DNA of 64,000 nucleotides from Microvelia longipes (GCA_018340805.1 JACMZG010001863.1:57082329-57146328), one strand, 5' to 3'; counted from the first letter of the stretch, positions 48,194 through 59,665 are shown. Program-made: numbers and translations. The notes: generated by a model not told the origin, from the letters alone.

Positions 48194-49434
48194 TTAAGAC
48201 GCTCCAGCATATTGGATGACGGAGCTATATCTGACAGGTTGTTCCGAGGCCATAGATTTAAGGATAGCTTTAGATCTTTTCCTAGGAGGTAGAGACATGA
48301 GGTGAGATAGCTGGGTAGGGCTAGAGGGTGGTGTGAGGATATCATCATCATCACACTTTGTAACTTGTACGGGATGGATCGAGGGAGCTAGGTACACAGG
48401 TGGTTCCGCTAGCACCGGCGGTCTCATCATTTCGTCAGGCTGAGAGACGGCTGCCACGGCGGCCAGTAATGCAGGATCTAGTCCTCCTCCCGACCAACTT
48501 CCGTTTTCCTTGTCGCTAGAGGTAGATGAGGATTCGGCTTCGGGTTCTTTAGGGTTCGAAGACGAATTATCCGAATGGCTCTTGATGTGAGCTTCCATAC
48601 TCTTCTTAGAACCGAACGTTTCGCTACATATCGTACATTTGTAAACCTTCTCACCGTAATGCGCTACCTGGTGCAGTTTGAGAACGTGATTGTAACCGAA
48701 AGACTTGCCGCATATGTCACAGGAATAAGGCTTTTCTCCCGTATGCGTTCTGTTGTGTACTTTGAGCTGTTTGCTACAGGTAAATCCTTTACCACAGTCT
48801 TTGCAAACGTATGGTTTCTCCCCTGTGTGTGTTCTCATATGTATTACTAACTGACCGCTCTGTATGAAGGTTTTGGAACAGACTGCGCATTTGTGAGGAC
48901 GCTCACCCGTGTGAATCCTCATATGCCGGTGTAGTTTACCACTGTGCTCGAAAGCTCTCTCACAGACGTCACATTTGTAAGGTCGCTCTTTGGTGTGAAT
49001 CCGTCTGTGAACACTCAGATTCTCTTTGACCGAAAATGATTTCTTACAATATTCACACTGATACGGTTTCTCACCCGTGTGAGTTCTGTAATGTCGCGTT
49101 AAGCGTGCCGGAACGGCAAAAGTTTTTCCACAAAAATTACACTGGTAAGGATCTTCTCCTTCCTTGGGCTGATGGCACCTAAGATGATTCTGGAAAGCGT
49201 TCTTCTGCGCGAAGGTCTTGTCGCAGAGAGTGCACTGAAACATTTTGTCCGGTGATGAGGTAGAGTGAGGTTCTTCCAGTGTTACAGGTATGTCCGGACT
49301 ACAGACTAAAGTTCTTACAGGTGGTTGCTGAGGTACAATAGGACTTAGTGTGCAATCTGCGCCGACAGGCAGTGCTCTTTCTCCTTCCTGCTGCAGGTAC
49401 CCCACCATCTCAGATACCCGACTCCACAGGCTAT
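48194..49434 (-). CDS. Kr-h1: Krüppel homolog 1, exon 2 (zinc-finger exon)
   Basis: Juvenile-hormone-induced transcription repressor of metamorphosis. The exon follows a minus-strand TTACAG acceptor at 49435-49440. It encodes the LWSRVSEMVGYLQ N-terminal motif, eight consecutive C2H2 zinc fingers (about residues 90-311 of the spliced protein, with TGEKPY-type linkers), an Ala/Pro/Ser-rich region, and the conserved Kr-h1 C-terminus with PPRKRSKAILKSM and RYSSVIQYA. Joined to the exon at 52519-52591 it gives 437 residues. The open frame continues upstream to 49531, but those 97 bases read through the acceptor and are most likely intron. Confidence 0.93.
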
Positions 49435-50450
49435 CTGTAACACCAAACAGACAACATGAATATGTTGAATAATCACAATTAGTAGAACCAAATCCCCCAC
49501 AAACGGGCGTGAGCTCTAAAGGGGGAATCAACCTTTACCTGATTATATTAAGAAAGAGAGTGATTTTGATGTGTTTGTAAAACAATGTAAAGATTTATTA
49601 CTGTCCAGTCCGTTGTATAGAATTAGCGATTTTATGAAACTATTTTAGTTATTCATGTGGTATGTTAAGTTATTGTGTTTATTTTTATTTATTAATTTAC
49701 GAATGTGCGTTATGATTATAAATGAAAACGGATGCATATGTTTTCATTTCATAATTGTCATCTAAATATATTAGAAGGTCCGATTTTATAAGAAATATTA
49801 AGTATCTTGACGTATTTACAATGTATGAATAATTGTACTTAATGTAAATAAATAAAATCTTTATCTTTATCAAAAAGAAAGAAAAAGAAGAACTTCTCTG
49901 AACATATACTAATATTAAATCAAAAGAAGCAAACGATGAAGAGAAAAGGTAAAATCTCCATTTCCTTTACATAGTTTCAGCCCATGATTACTGAATTACT
50001 AAGGCTAATATGAAGTATAAATTATATGTTAACGAAGTTATTTTTTTAGTTTAAAACTATATTCCGCGTTTCATTAAGAATAATTAAAAATTAAGATCAT
50101 TTAAAAATTTATTGCCCGACGTTGTGTCAAATTTTATACTTATTTGCCCACGGGCAGCTGCTGTAAAAGTTTACAAATTCATTTGAAATTTGGTACTCTA
50201 GCGCTGGTAAACCCAACAATTACCTGCAACTCTATTTTTTATAAATACTATCTGTTAAATACATTTATAATGGCGGAAAAAATATAAGAGTAGTGATTTA
50301 ATAAGTATAATATATCTCAAAATGTTTAGTGTTATTTGAATTGTATGGGATCAAATAGATCCCCACTAAAAGCTGAAACTGGCTTTCATTGCCGAAGTTC
50401 CACAGATACAACACAATTTCATTAAAATAATAAAAAATAAATATAACTAT

Positions 50451-50516
50451 GATTCCCGCAGGGTTTATCCCTGATGAACCGAAAGGTTCTAACCGGGCAT
50501 TATTATTATTTAATTA
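50451..50516 (+). mobile_element. SINE 3'-end fragment, copy C
   Basis: ATTCCCGCAGGGTTTATCCC, then CTGATGAACCGAAAGGTTCT, AACCGGGC and an (ATT)n tail. It is the 3' domain of the tRNA-derived SINE family, without the head. Confidence 0.7.
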
Positions 50517-50738
50517 TAATATTATTATAAATCACAAATGTCTAGCATTTTTTTGGCTAATATTTTTTTCGGATAACTTTTTCATATTATTATTTTTTTA
50601 TTTAAGACTACAGCTCATTTAAACATATAATTATTTCACTTAAATATGAGATTGAATTAAATTAATATCTCATGTATGTAGCGCGCACATATCTCGAATT
50701 GTGAGACTTCTACTACATCTGTAGTTATATAAATAAAG

Positions 50739-50851
<113 letters not shown>

Positions 50852-52050
50852 GTATGTTACCATTAAATCATGAACTCTGTTATAAAATAACTAAAACGAC
50901 AATTTAAATCATATAATATCTTACAATTTTGTTGATTTTTTAAAATGAAAGGAGTTCATAATTAATAGTAATTCATACTAGCTGAATTACTAGGCATTTA
51001 ACCAAGATTAAGTGTAAAAATTCAAAACATACAGGTGCGTTCGTTCGGCTCTTGCCTCTTTCCTGTTAAATTATATATATAATTTAATAATTTTAAATAA
51101 AATTGGTTTTATAAAGAATAAAAAAAGACAGATAATATTGATGGGCAGCGATCTCACCCTTTGTTAAAATTATTATTACTAGTATTAGATTTATTTGAAA
51201 AACATAAAGAGAAAATATTTTTACCGATCCTCAATTTTTTTAAAACGTTTAATATGAATAATAACTTGAATAATGAACTATAAGTACATTAATATAAAAT
51301 TTAAGTTTTGATAAATAAAAAAAAATATAGGTTTTATATATCATTCTTCATAACTTTGATGTATAAATCATTCTGTTCGTAATATAAAAGATGAATCTGC
51401 GGGTTTATCCGGGGAACCGAACCTATGACCTCCTACCTCCCGCAACAATGTTTCAGGTTTTAAAGCAAGTTAGATTTAAACGATACTTTTGAAACTTTCA
51501 GAAAAACAATTAAAATACGACAAAATTTAATTGATCTATGTTTTACAATTAGAATCTGTTATAATAAATTTTATAATAATTGTAAATAACTTACTACTGT
51601 GTCAGTAATAATTAAAAAATTAGCAATAAATAATAATACAACGTATAGAAATAAAAAATTAAATTAAAAAGACAATAAATAAATATGGAACATAATAATA
51701 TTATTACATGGTATGAAACAGGTAATAATATTTACTACTATATCAAGTAAAAACAGAGAAAATAAAAAGCTTTTCATCATTATGAGGCATAAAAATTAAT
51801 GATAAATATTTTTTGTATGTATATGTTACACATACACATAATAATATATAATTAAACATAATATAATATAAAAACATACATTAATTTATCTTTCTTTGGA
51901 TAATTGGCTATAAAGGAGAAAAAATTATGATATAAAAATGAAATTTATGAAAATTATGATGGTAAATAATTTTATAAAAAAAATAAAATAAAAATAATTA
52001 ATATCTTTTATATATATTAATGTAGGTATTTTTTGTATATTTTAATGTAG

Positions 52051-52156
<106 letters not shown>

Positions 52157-52518
52157 ATTTATATTTAGATTATATTTAAATTCAACAGTGATAATATACA
52201 TAAATAATAATAATAATAAACAAAAAAGAAAATAAATAAAAACTACTATGTATAATATATTAAGGAAGAAAATTCAGTAGAAAGTCTGGACTTGTGCTCC
52301 TTTTTATATTTTACGGTGCATTTATATATTAACCCAAATTAATTTTTCATAAAAATTAGAATTATTATGGGCAGATTTTTTTGTAAAAAATAATTATAAG
52401 AAATAGTAACAATATTAAAAAAAATATATATTAAAATAGTGACAATTTTTTTTTAATTTTTTAAGGGGAGAAAAAAAATTTTTGGATTTTTTTTAATTAT
52501 GATTTTTTTTTGGCTTAC

Positions 52519-52591
52519 CATGAGCAGCGGCAGCAACCACCTCATCCTTATGCCAAAGACTCTTAATCCACTGTTTGTTATGAAGGGACAT
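52519..52591 (-). CDS. Kr-h1: Krüppel homolog 1, first coding exon
   Basis: The minus-strand ATG at 52591-52589 opens 24 codons (start MSLHNKQWIKSLWHKDE) plus one base, then a strong donor CATG|GTAAGCC. The phase-1 end joins the zinc-finger exon, which starts AT AGC CTG TGG, to form a GAT codon and continue as DSLWSRV. An in-frame TAG lies upstream of the ATG, and a four-codon upstream ORF (ATG GGC CCC AAC TAA) precedes it. Gene identity comes from the zinc-finger exon; this assignment rests on strand, donor quality, phase and coding character. A transcript would settle it. Confidence 0.75.
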
Positions 52592-52647
52592 GCTTAGTTG
52601 GGGCCCATGATGTGGACTGAAAGTTAGAGTTCTAGAATGCTAGGGGC

Positions 52648-52656
52648 ACGTGGAGA
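52648..52656 (-). promoter_or_regulatory. CTCCACGTG E-box, candidate juvenile-hormone response element
   Basis: The minus strand reads CTCTCCACGTGCCCC here, 57 bases upstream of the Kr-h1 ATG. The CTCCACGTG context is that of the known Kr-h1 juvenile-hormone response element bound by Methoprene-tolerant with its SRC/Taiman partner. Whether it lies in promoter or 5' UTR depends on the unknown start site. Confidence 0.6.
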
Positions 52657-52694
52657 GGGGCCATGCGCCTGGGCCCCCCCATCACCGTGTCGTC

Positions 52695-52707
52695 ATATAT
52701 ACACGTG
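52695..52707 (-). promoter_or_regulatory. Second E-box CACGTG next to a TATATA motif
   Basis: CACGTG at 52702-52707 sits directly upstream (minus strand) of GTATATATGAC, a possible TATA box about 105 bases before the Kr-h1 ATG. Together with the first E-box it forms a pair about 50 bp apart in a locally GC-rich segment (52600-52720). Confidence 0.45.
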
Positions 52708-52719
52708 CCTCTAGACCTT

Positions 52720-53054
52720 ACTCAATATTATTACACTAGGTCATGGTTAACCCCCACTCCTCCACCCAACCCTCCTATCTATTACATTTTCTTCCTTATC
52801 TTTAAACTTTTCATATAAAACTTTTAAAACCAATAACATAACATTAAATTTTACCTGTTTTAATATAATATAAAATTTCTGAAATTAATTTAAAATGAAA
52901 TTTTATTTTATAAGAGACAAATCTCAAGTTTTACTATGATCTATGAAGAAGTAAAGTAATAATAATAAAAAGTTTCTACTTATGACAGGAAAATTAACCT
53001 ATTTTCTAATAACTGGGTTTTACTTTATTAACAGACAAGTAAAACCTTACCAGG
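52720..53054. other. Kr-h1 5' flank
   Basis: C-rich stretches near 52750-52775, then AT-rich sequence with no further recognised element. Confidence 0.4.
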
Positions 53055-53376
53055 CATAGAGATATATGTATACTAGAGGGGGTATAGCCTATCTCAATAC
53101 ATTGAGAAGCCTGAAATATCTTTATGTGGCTCAGGGGCTCAGTGTAACTTCATTAAAACCTCTTCCAAGAGTGAGTTAAGGTTATAATATATCAATTTAT
53201 TTCGGCTTCCCGCACATAGTTTGTGTTTTGATTTGTATTTTTAACGTTCTACTATATAATTATTGTAAATTTGTACTGATTATTTGATTATATTTTATGA
53301 GCAAAGGTTGTCAGGTTACTTTGTCGGCGTTTCAAACTGTAAGCTATAGGGCCCCTCTAGTAATAATATCTCTATG
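53055..53376. mobile_element. hAT-like MITE, copy 2
   Basis: Same termini as copy 1 (CATAGAGATAT...CTAGAGGGGG and CCCCTCTAGTAATAATATCT...CTATG). The flanks TTACCAGG and TTACCGAA are a decayed 8-bp duplication. Confidence 0.8.
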
Positions 53377-53419
53377 TTACCGAACTAATTCTTTGAATAT
53401 TCCTCTTATACGGTTTATT

Positions 53420-54042
53420 CATAGAAATACATACTAGACAGGGCATAGCCTATCTTCATACACCGGGAGGCCTGAAACATCTCTTTGGGGCTCTCAAGGG
53501 CTCTGTGTAACCGCATTAAAACCTCTAGTTTTTAATCAAGAGTGATGTTACAATAATAGAGATATATACTAGAGGGAGCATAGCCTATCTTAATACATTG
53601 AGAGGCCTGAAACGTTTTCAGTGGGGCTCTCAGGGGCTCTGTGTAACCTCATTGAAACCTCCTCTAAGAGGGAGTTAACGTTATAATTAATCAATTGTTT
53701 TCGGCTTCTCGCAGATTGTTTGTGTTGTGATTTGTATTTTAAACATTCTCCTATATAATTTACTGTTTTTTGTTCTGTTTATTTGATGAAAATGATAATC
53801 GAATGTGGTCAGGTTACTTTTTCGATGTTTCAAAATTCAACCAATAGGGCCCCTCTAGTAATATATCTCTATTTTTTTTGTGTTTGTGTTTTGATTTGGA
53901 TTTTTAACCTTCTTTCTACAATATACGTTATTGGAATTTTGTACTGATTATTTGATTATTTTTTAGTGAAGGTGGTCAGGTTACTTTTTCGATGTTTCAA
54001 AAATTTAACCTATAGGGCTCCTTTAGTAATAATATCTCTATG
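53420..54042. mobile_element. hAT-like MITE, copy 3, split by copy 4
   Basis: The left part is 53420 to about 53555 and the right part about 53873-54042. The flanks GGTTTATT and GGTTATTT resemble a target duplication. A second, less diverged member of the same family interrupts it. Confidence 0.75.
53556..53872. mobile_element. hAT-like MITE, copy 4, nested in copy 3
   Basis: A complete copy from ATAGAGATATATACTAGAGG to AATATATCTCTAT. It is closely similar to the 34.2-kb copy, so it is younger than its host. Confidence 0.8.
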
Positions 54043-54550
54043 GGTTATTTTCTATATTTAATGATAATTGTTTTCTTTTTAAGTAATAATCATTTAAAGA
54101 TAGATAAACTTTATCAATACATTTGAAGTTATTATTTATTTAATATAGTAAATAATTATAAGTAGATCTTTGTTTAGAAAAAAAATTATAATGTAATGGC
54201 AACACTGGCGTGTAACAAGTATTTCATTCACTGTTTATTAATTTTTAGTTTTTTTTGTTAGTGCTAACTTTATAAAAGAAATTAATTTATTGTTGTTACA
54301 TCGATACAAACATTTAATATATCATAGATTAATTACTTGTGCTATGATTTATATATATTGTTATATTAGAAGTGAGAAGATAAAATAGTGAATGCAACAA
54401 AGCTCGAAGGGAAACATTACTCACACGTCAAATAGTAAATCAATTTCAAATTTAAATCTAACATTCACCGCAGTGATAACTCAAATATTAACGGGAATGA
54501 TTAGACTTCTTTTGCCAAATCTTATATAGATAAATGAAAATAAATAGATA
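54043..54550. other. AT-rich spacer
   Basis: Nothing recognised. Confidence 0.4.
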
Positions 54551-54555
54551 AAATA

Positions 54556-55195
54556 AAAAATCGGGTACGGGGTACCTCGGAACTTTTCCTCATCTTATTG
54601 GATTCTTTTACTTATTTATTACGTAATGGTACTCTTGTACCAAATTTCAACTAAATTGGATTAATAATAATAATAATAATGCCCTTTTAGAGCCTTGCGG
54701 CTCATCAGGGATAAACCCTGAAGGAACCACCTCGGGTGCTAGTAGCAACCGTTACGCTCAAAGTGAATTCTAAAGTTGGCGATAATTTATCTAAACAATA
54801 ATCTTCTATAAACTGAGAGCGTAACCTGGGATGCGAACCCTACATGCGTTTTGAAGTTCCCGTTGATCCCATCACTATTACGTGTTATATAAATATCCGG
54901 AATTTTGGTTTTGTCACGATTGCCAGTTAATGAGGTCGTAAACAAATTATTTTTTCGGAAACCACAACTAGACCAAGAAATTGATTTTCGTACAAAGTTA
55001 CGAAAACATACTGTGAGCTACGTTGATTACAGACACACACATACAGAGGCACTGACAACTTAGTAAAAACTAGTCAGGAGGTCTTAGAAACATCTAAAAC
55101 GGATCATTTATGTGGAATCCCGGTTTAGTATTTTTAGTGCAACTACAATACTTTTCCTTTATACCAACAGTATAAATAGGGAAAAGTAAAACTAA
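54556..55195 (-). repeat. 5S-like repeat family, copy 5, with SINE inserted
   Basis: It has the family termini (GGGTACGGGGTACCTCGGAA and the AGGGAAAAGT end) and body phrases such as GTACCAAATTTCAACTAAAT. The 5S-like segment is deleted, and SINE copy D sits inside the body. Confidence 0.6.
54661..54870 (-). mobile_element. tRNA-derived SINE, copy D
   Basis: Minus strand: B-box GGTTCGCATCC (54829-54839), the GTTTATAGAAGATTATTGTT body, the 3' domain CCTTCAGGGTTTATCCCTGA and TGAGCCGCAAGGCTC, and a (TTA)n tail at 54661-54680. The extreme 5' end is uncertain. Confidence 0.7.
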
Positions 55196-55199
55196 TACA

Positions 55200-55990
55200 C
55201 ATAGAGATATTACTCTAGAGCATTAAATCCAATGATACATTGATAAGGTTGCAACATCTATTCGGGGCTCTTGGTAGCAACATTGCAACCTACTCCAAGA
55301 GTGTCTTAAGGTTATAATGCATCAATCGATGTCGGCTTTTCACAAATTATGTGATCTGCTTCGTATTACGAAAGTTCTTTAGTTTGCTGTCATTTTAATG
55401 ATTTTTTGTCTGTATTAGTAGTCGGAGGTGTTTAGGTTACATTTTCGATGTTTTAAAATTCCAACCGGTAAATTCTCTCTAGTAACAAGTAGTACGTTCA
55501 CACACACTTCTAGATCCGCGGATCGTATTGGATACGATCTCTCAATACGGTAATATTAGCTGTATGAACCATGCGGAGGGGATCCGATCGCATACGCTAG
55601 AACTAGGGAGATAGAATCTAAATGGATCCCCCGATTCGCTGTATGTGCCTTTAGAGACGATCGTATTTAACGGATAACCTTCTCGTCGAACTTTTATTTC
55701 ACTTCAATATTACCGTTTTTGATCAAATAACTTTTGGAATATTATTTTTTTTAGTGTAACTTTATTATTATGCAAAAAAACACAATTTAATTAAATATAT
55801 TTCTTGTTTTAAACTTCCTTATAACCAAAATTGAACCTTAAAAGACGCAATGTTTTGGCGGGATCGCAGTTATCACGTAATCTCACTCGACCGACTAAAC
55901 AAATACGGTGCAAGAACCTTGTCGTATTTAATGCGTATCCAATACGATCGCCTGTAAAATACGCTGTGTGTACGTAGTAAATATCTCTAT
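55200..55990. mobile_element. hAT-like MITE, diverged copy 5, interrupted
   Basis: Starts CATAGAGATATTACTCTAGA and reaches TCTCTCTAGTAACAA near 55487. It resumes as ATATCTCTAT at about 55981 after a TA-flanked MITE. Confidence 0.65.
55492..55977 (+). mobile_element. TA-flanked MITE, copy i
   Basis: Termini GTACGTTCACACACAC and GTGTGTACGTAG, with GATCCGCGGATCGTAT-type subterminal motifs. TA bases flank each end, as for Tc1/mariner-type targets. The minus-strand frame inside (55809-56063) is not recognised. Confidence 0.7.
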
Positions 55991-56137
55991 TTTCTTTTAT
56001 TATTTTTAATGCATTTTTCTGACTTTTTTCTATAGTGCAATTTTTGTATCTTAATGAAAACAATAAAGTTCTTGTTCTATGATGTCAGGGCCGATGAAAA
56101 CTGTGATTTTATCTTAAAGTGTTTGTGCCGAGTCACC

Positions 56138-56225
56138 ATGGCGATGCATCAAGATGTTTACAACAGTGGAAACGAAACGTCAGGAACTTCAAAATCACTC
56201 GTTGCGCGGTCTTCATCGAAACAAG
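56138..56225 (+). CDS. Candidate first coding exon of an unidentified gene
   Basis: ATG in an optimal context (GTCACCATGGCG) opens 29 codons (start MAMHQDVYNSGNETSGTSKS) plus one base, then an AAG|GTAAAC donor. The peptide is polar and Ser-rich. The frame also runs back to an ATG at 56054 in poorer context. No following phase-1 exon was found before the window end, so the gene would have a long intron. It points away from Kr-h1 (head to head), about 3.5 kb from it, and lies between two inverted MITE copies. Confidence 0.4.
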
Positions 56226-56229
56226 GTAA

Positions 56230-56757
56230 ACTTTTAAGCTATTTTTATTCTTCCTCATTCACTACCATCATAGGAAAAGAACTCTAATCAATTGTTTCAG
56301 AACTCGATAGAAATTTAAAACTAACCAGATTAAACGAAAATATTTTCATTAAACTATTAATAAAATGTTTGTATAATTTTTAGGCATAATTCTAAATTGT
56401 TATCAGATTGGTGTTTGTGGTGGGTCTAGGTGGATCCCCATTACCTAATTTGGTGACAGAAGGGTTAAAAATCATTAATTTAAACATTTTCTAACCTGTA
56501 TGGCATAACTGTTCCACACTTCCTCCCAGGGGTTTGAGGTCCCGCCCCCTTCCTTATAGGAACACCCCGTTTTACCTTTACTAGTTCGTAGCAGAGCAAA
56601 GACATGTTTTTTCTTTTATTAAATCAATGATATTAGAATTTGTGTTAGTCTACATGATTGCAATTTAAATTTAATATTAAATTAAATATGTTAAAATATG
56701 AAATAAACTAGAGTGATTTTTTAATGTCTCATTTGTGCCAGTCATCAATTAAATGAA
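56230..56757. other. Spacer, possible intron
   Basis: No coding or repeat feature is recognised. Confidence 0.35.
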
Positions 56758-56760
56758 TTA

Positions 56761-57264
56761 GTACGTTTACACACACTCTAGATCCGCGGATCGTATAGAA
56801 TACGTATACAATACGGTCAACTAACTTCACGGTTCTTGCAGCGTATTTGTTTAGTCGATCGACTGATCCCGCCAAAACATGGCGTCTTGTATAGTGAAGC
56901 TTCACTTTTGGTTATAAGGAAGTTTAAAACAAAAAATATATTTAATTAAATTGTGATTTCTTTGCATAATAATAAAGTTACACTAAAAAAAATAATATTC
57001 CAAAAGTTATTTGATCAAAAACGGTTATATAGAAGTGAAATAAAGTGAAATAAAAGTTCGACGAGAAGGTTATCCGTTAAATACGATTGTCTCTAAAGGT
57101 AACACACAAAAAGACAGCGTATCGGGGGATCCATTTAGATTCCATCTCCCTAGTTCTAGCGTATGCGATCGGATCCCCTCCGCATGGTTCATACAGCTTA
57201 AATTACCGTATTGAGAGATCGTACTCTATACGATACGCGGATCTAAAGTGTGTGTGAACGTACT
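56761..57264 (-). mobile_element. TA-flanked MITE, copy ii (inverted)
   Basis: An inverted relative of copy i over about 500 bp. It is flanked TTA|GTACG and CGTAC|TAA and shares GGTTATAAGGAAGTTTAAAA and GGGATCC...CGCATGGTTCAT landmarks. Confidence 0.8.
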
Positions 57265-57443
57265 AAATGATTATTAATACTTGTGTGTGTCTTCATAATA
57301 CTAGAAGAGAATTAGTTTAGAACACAGAGGCAGAGGATACTAACTTTAAATCATTGATGTTTTCCAGCCGAGTACAAATAAACTTTGTTTTAAAAATCAA
57401 TTATTTTATATTCTGAATTTTTTGAAAGTAATAAAGAATCAAT

Positions 57444-57926
57444 CATATGTAGAGGGGGCATACCCAATCTCAATACATTAAGACGCGTGTCACGTCTTTT
57501 TGGGGTTTTCAGAGGATTTAAGTAACATTGTTGTAACCTCCTGCCAGAAAGCGTTAAGGTTAATAGATCTATGGATGTTGGCTTTTCACATATTTTTATT
57601 GATTTGCTTTGTATAATACAAGATTTATAATAAAAGATAATAATAATTTTATACTGTATACTTGATGAAAATAATAATTGTATAATAAAGGTTACACTTT
57701 TGATGTATCAAAATACAACCAATCAGGACTCTATAATACGACACACTGCTAAAATCATTTGACAGCGTGGCAAAATAATGCGAAGGAGCCAATGAAGTTA
57801 GTCCGGGATGTTAAACCACGCCTTCAATTTCAAATCAGGCCAACCTTATGGGTTCCTCAACGCTATTTTCCCGCGCTGTCAATTGATTTTAGCCGTGTGT
57901 CGTACTAAAGTAATAATATCTCTATA
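57444..57926. mobile_element. hAT-like MITE, diverged copy 6, interrupted
   Basis: Begins CATATGTAGAGGGGGCATAC and carries the family's GTTAAGGTTA, GATGTTGGCTTTTCACA and CAAAATACAACCAATCAGG phrases. It ends TAATAATATCTCTATAG. A third MITE interrupts it near its right end. Confidence 0.65.
57737..57904. mobile_element. Short MITE with 31-bp inverted repeats
   Basis: TACGACACACTGCTAAAATC with TTTGACAGCG at the left is mirrored by CGCTGTCAA, TTGATTTTAGCCGTGTGTCG and TA at the right. About 168 bp, non-coding. Confidence 0.85.
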
Positions 57927-57929
57927 GAT

Positions 57930-58315
57930 ATACGTATATTTCAATATAATCGAATATAAAAAAATCAATATTGTAGCGGACTTTATGCCTGTTGCGCTTA
58001 CGTCGGTGCATTATCTATGAGTCCTTATCAGACTTGATTTCTGATATTGTTTTGTTTACTTCGTCTTGGAATAATTCATTAGGTAATGCCCGACCACCGA
58101 GTGACGTTAATAAAGTTTCAGTCTCCGGAATTCGGAAACCATTTGTTAGTTTAGTATGTTCTTAGTTTTTATATTTAGTTATTAGAAGTGAATTTGGTAT
58201 CAGTTGATTTTAGTATTGAAAATGTAGTTTTGAGTTTCTCTTGTTATTTTATTTTGTACTCGCCGTAACCCACTGACGTTGCAAGATAAGTATCTCTAAG
58301 ATTAAAGAATTATCG

Positions 58316-58318
<3 letters not shown>
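57930..58318. other. Spacer
   Basis: Moderately mixed composition and no recognised gene. Confidence 0.35.
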
Positions 58319-58395
<77 letters not shown>

Positions 58396-58402
58396 TATAT
58401 AT
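58319..58402. repeat. (TA)n microsatellite
   Basis: Long TA array directly abutting a perfect hairpin. Confidence 0.95.
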
Positions 58403-58405
58403 ACC

Positions 58406-58442
58406 TACCTCAAGAGGCTGGTAGAACCAGCCTCTTGAGGTA
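58406..58442. repeat. Perfect 17-bp hairpin
   Basis: TACCTCAAGAGGCTGGT (58406-58422), loop AGA, and the exact reverse complement (58426-58442). It sits at the edge of the TA array. Confidence 0.85.
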
Positions 58443-59335
58443 TAATTTCTACAGCCTGCCTTCACCTTAGGTTCGGGGGTTAATATATAAAATTCGTCTG
58501 CAGAATTTGATTTTGCTGCCGGATAGCATAATATACTAATAGTAACAATTATTAATTTTTAGTATTGTGGCAACAATTGAGGTAAAAAAATAGTATAACA
58601 ATAAGAGAGTTTCTGCCGCATACAGATATTAATGTTACGAGTGCTCCACGAATTTGAAATTTCTTTCCAGTCTTTATAAAGCATTTAAGAAGTTTTATAA
58701 GTTTCAGTTTCGAGCTGTAGGCAAGAATAGACTGAACAAATTTAAATTATTTAACTAGGCTGTAAAATGAGATATTATTGCTTCAGAAATTTTAATATTT
58801 AAAAATTAATTTATAATTTTATATTTTCAATAATTAATTTTCAACGTAATAAAATCGCTAAAGACATGGGACCAGACAAACAAATGCAATTAAATTAAGT
58901 ACTCCATTTATTTTACTTGCCAATTTGCGTAGCGGTTGTAAAGTAAAATTTTACAGCCGCGGTAAATGTTTTATCCCCTTAGCAATAACATTTTTCTTTA
59001 ACAATATTTTTGAGGCTATAAAATAGACAGCTCCCGGTGTATATAACTTAGAGTATTTATTTTTTTATTTATTAATTTTTCGCTTAACTTTTTTTTAGCA
59101 ATCCTTCTATATTATAGTATTTTTCAAAGTATAAAGCTCGTGATTATAAAAAGAGGCCTTCGGCTTGTTTGCTGCTCCGCAGTCTCGGCGCTGGGGGCCG
59201 CTTCGCGACCACATGGTTGTAATACTTTATCAGTTTGTCATATTACTGATTTATATAAGTGACATACTGCCACGATATAAGCGAATTTTCAAATTTATTA
59301 GTGAAAAAACGTGATTTGTTTACATTTCGTCAATC
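58443..59335. other. Spacer with a short GC-rich patch
   Basis: 59147-59215 is a GC-rich patch of short self-complementary words (GGCCTTCGGCTTG, CTGCTCCGCAG, GGCCGCTTCGCGACC). It resembles the other tag-type repeats of this genome. No gene. Confidence 0.45.
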
Positions 59336-59339
59336 AATG

Positions 59340-59665
59340 ACAATGTTTTGTTTAACATATATATGTCAATCAATAAAACCCGAACTAATACTGATAATAC
59401 AATGAAACTTCGTATGTTAGTGAACCATTCATAGTAGTATATGTGTAAAACATTTTCAGCTGATTCTAAACACTGTATGAAGATTTGTGAGTTTTTGAAA
59501 TGTTTGTGGGGTCATTTTTGGGGGTTGATGACGTCCCACACATTTCATAAACAATAGGGTTTGAGACATTACCAAGGTTGATTTTCGTACCAAGTTTCAT
59601 TTCGATCCAAGGAAGCGTTCGAAAGTTATCGTGTACCACAGAAACGTCTAGGACACAAAAATCTA
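59340..59665 (+). repeat. Diverged body fragment of the 5S-like repeat family
   Basis: It shares an ATACTGATAATACAATGAAACTT-like phrase (in inverted sense relative to some copies), TTGATGACGTC and ACCAAGTTTCATTTCGATCC. The frame at 59466-59675 is a by-product. Confidence 0.4.

Noticed and set aside
49435..49531. N-terminal 32 codons of the long Kr-h1 frame
   Set aside because: They lie upstream of a good TTACAG acceptor, are unlike Kr-h1, and are replaced by a phase-matched exon at 52519-52591.
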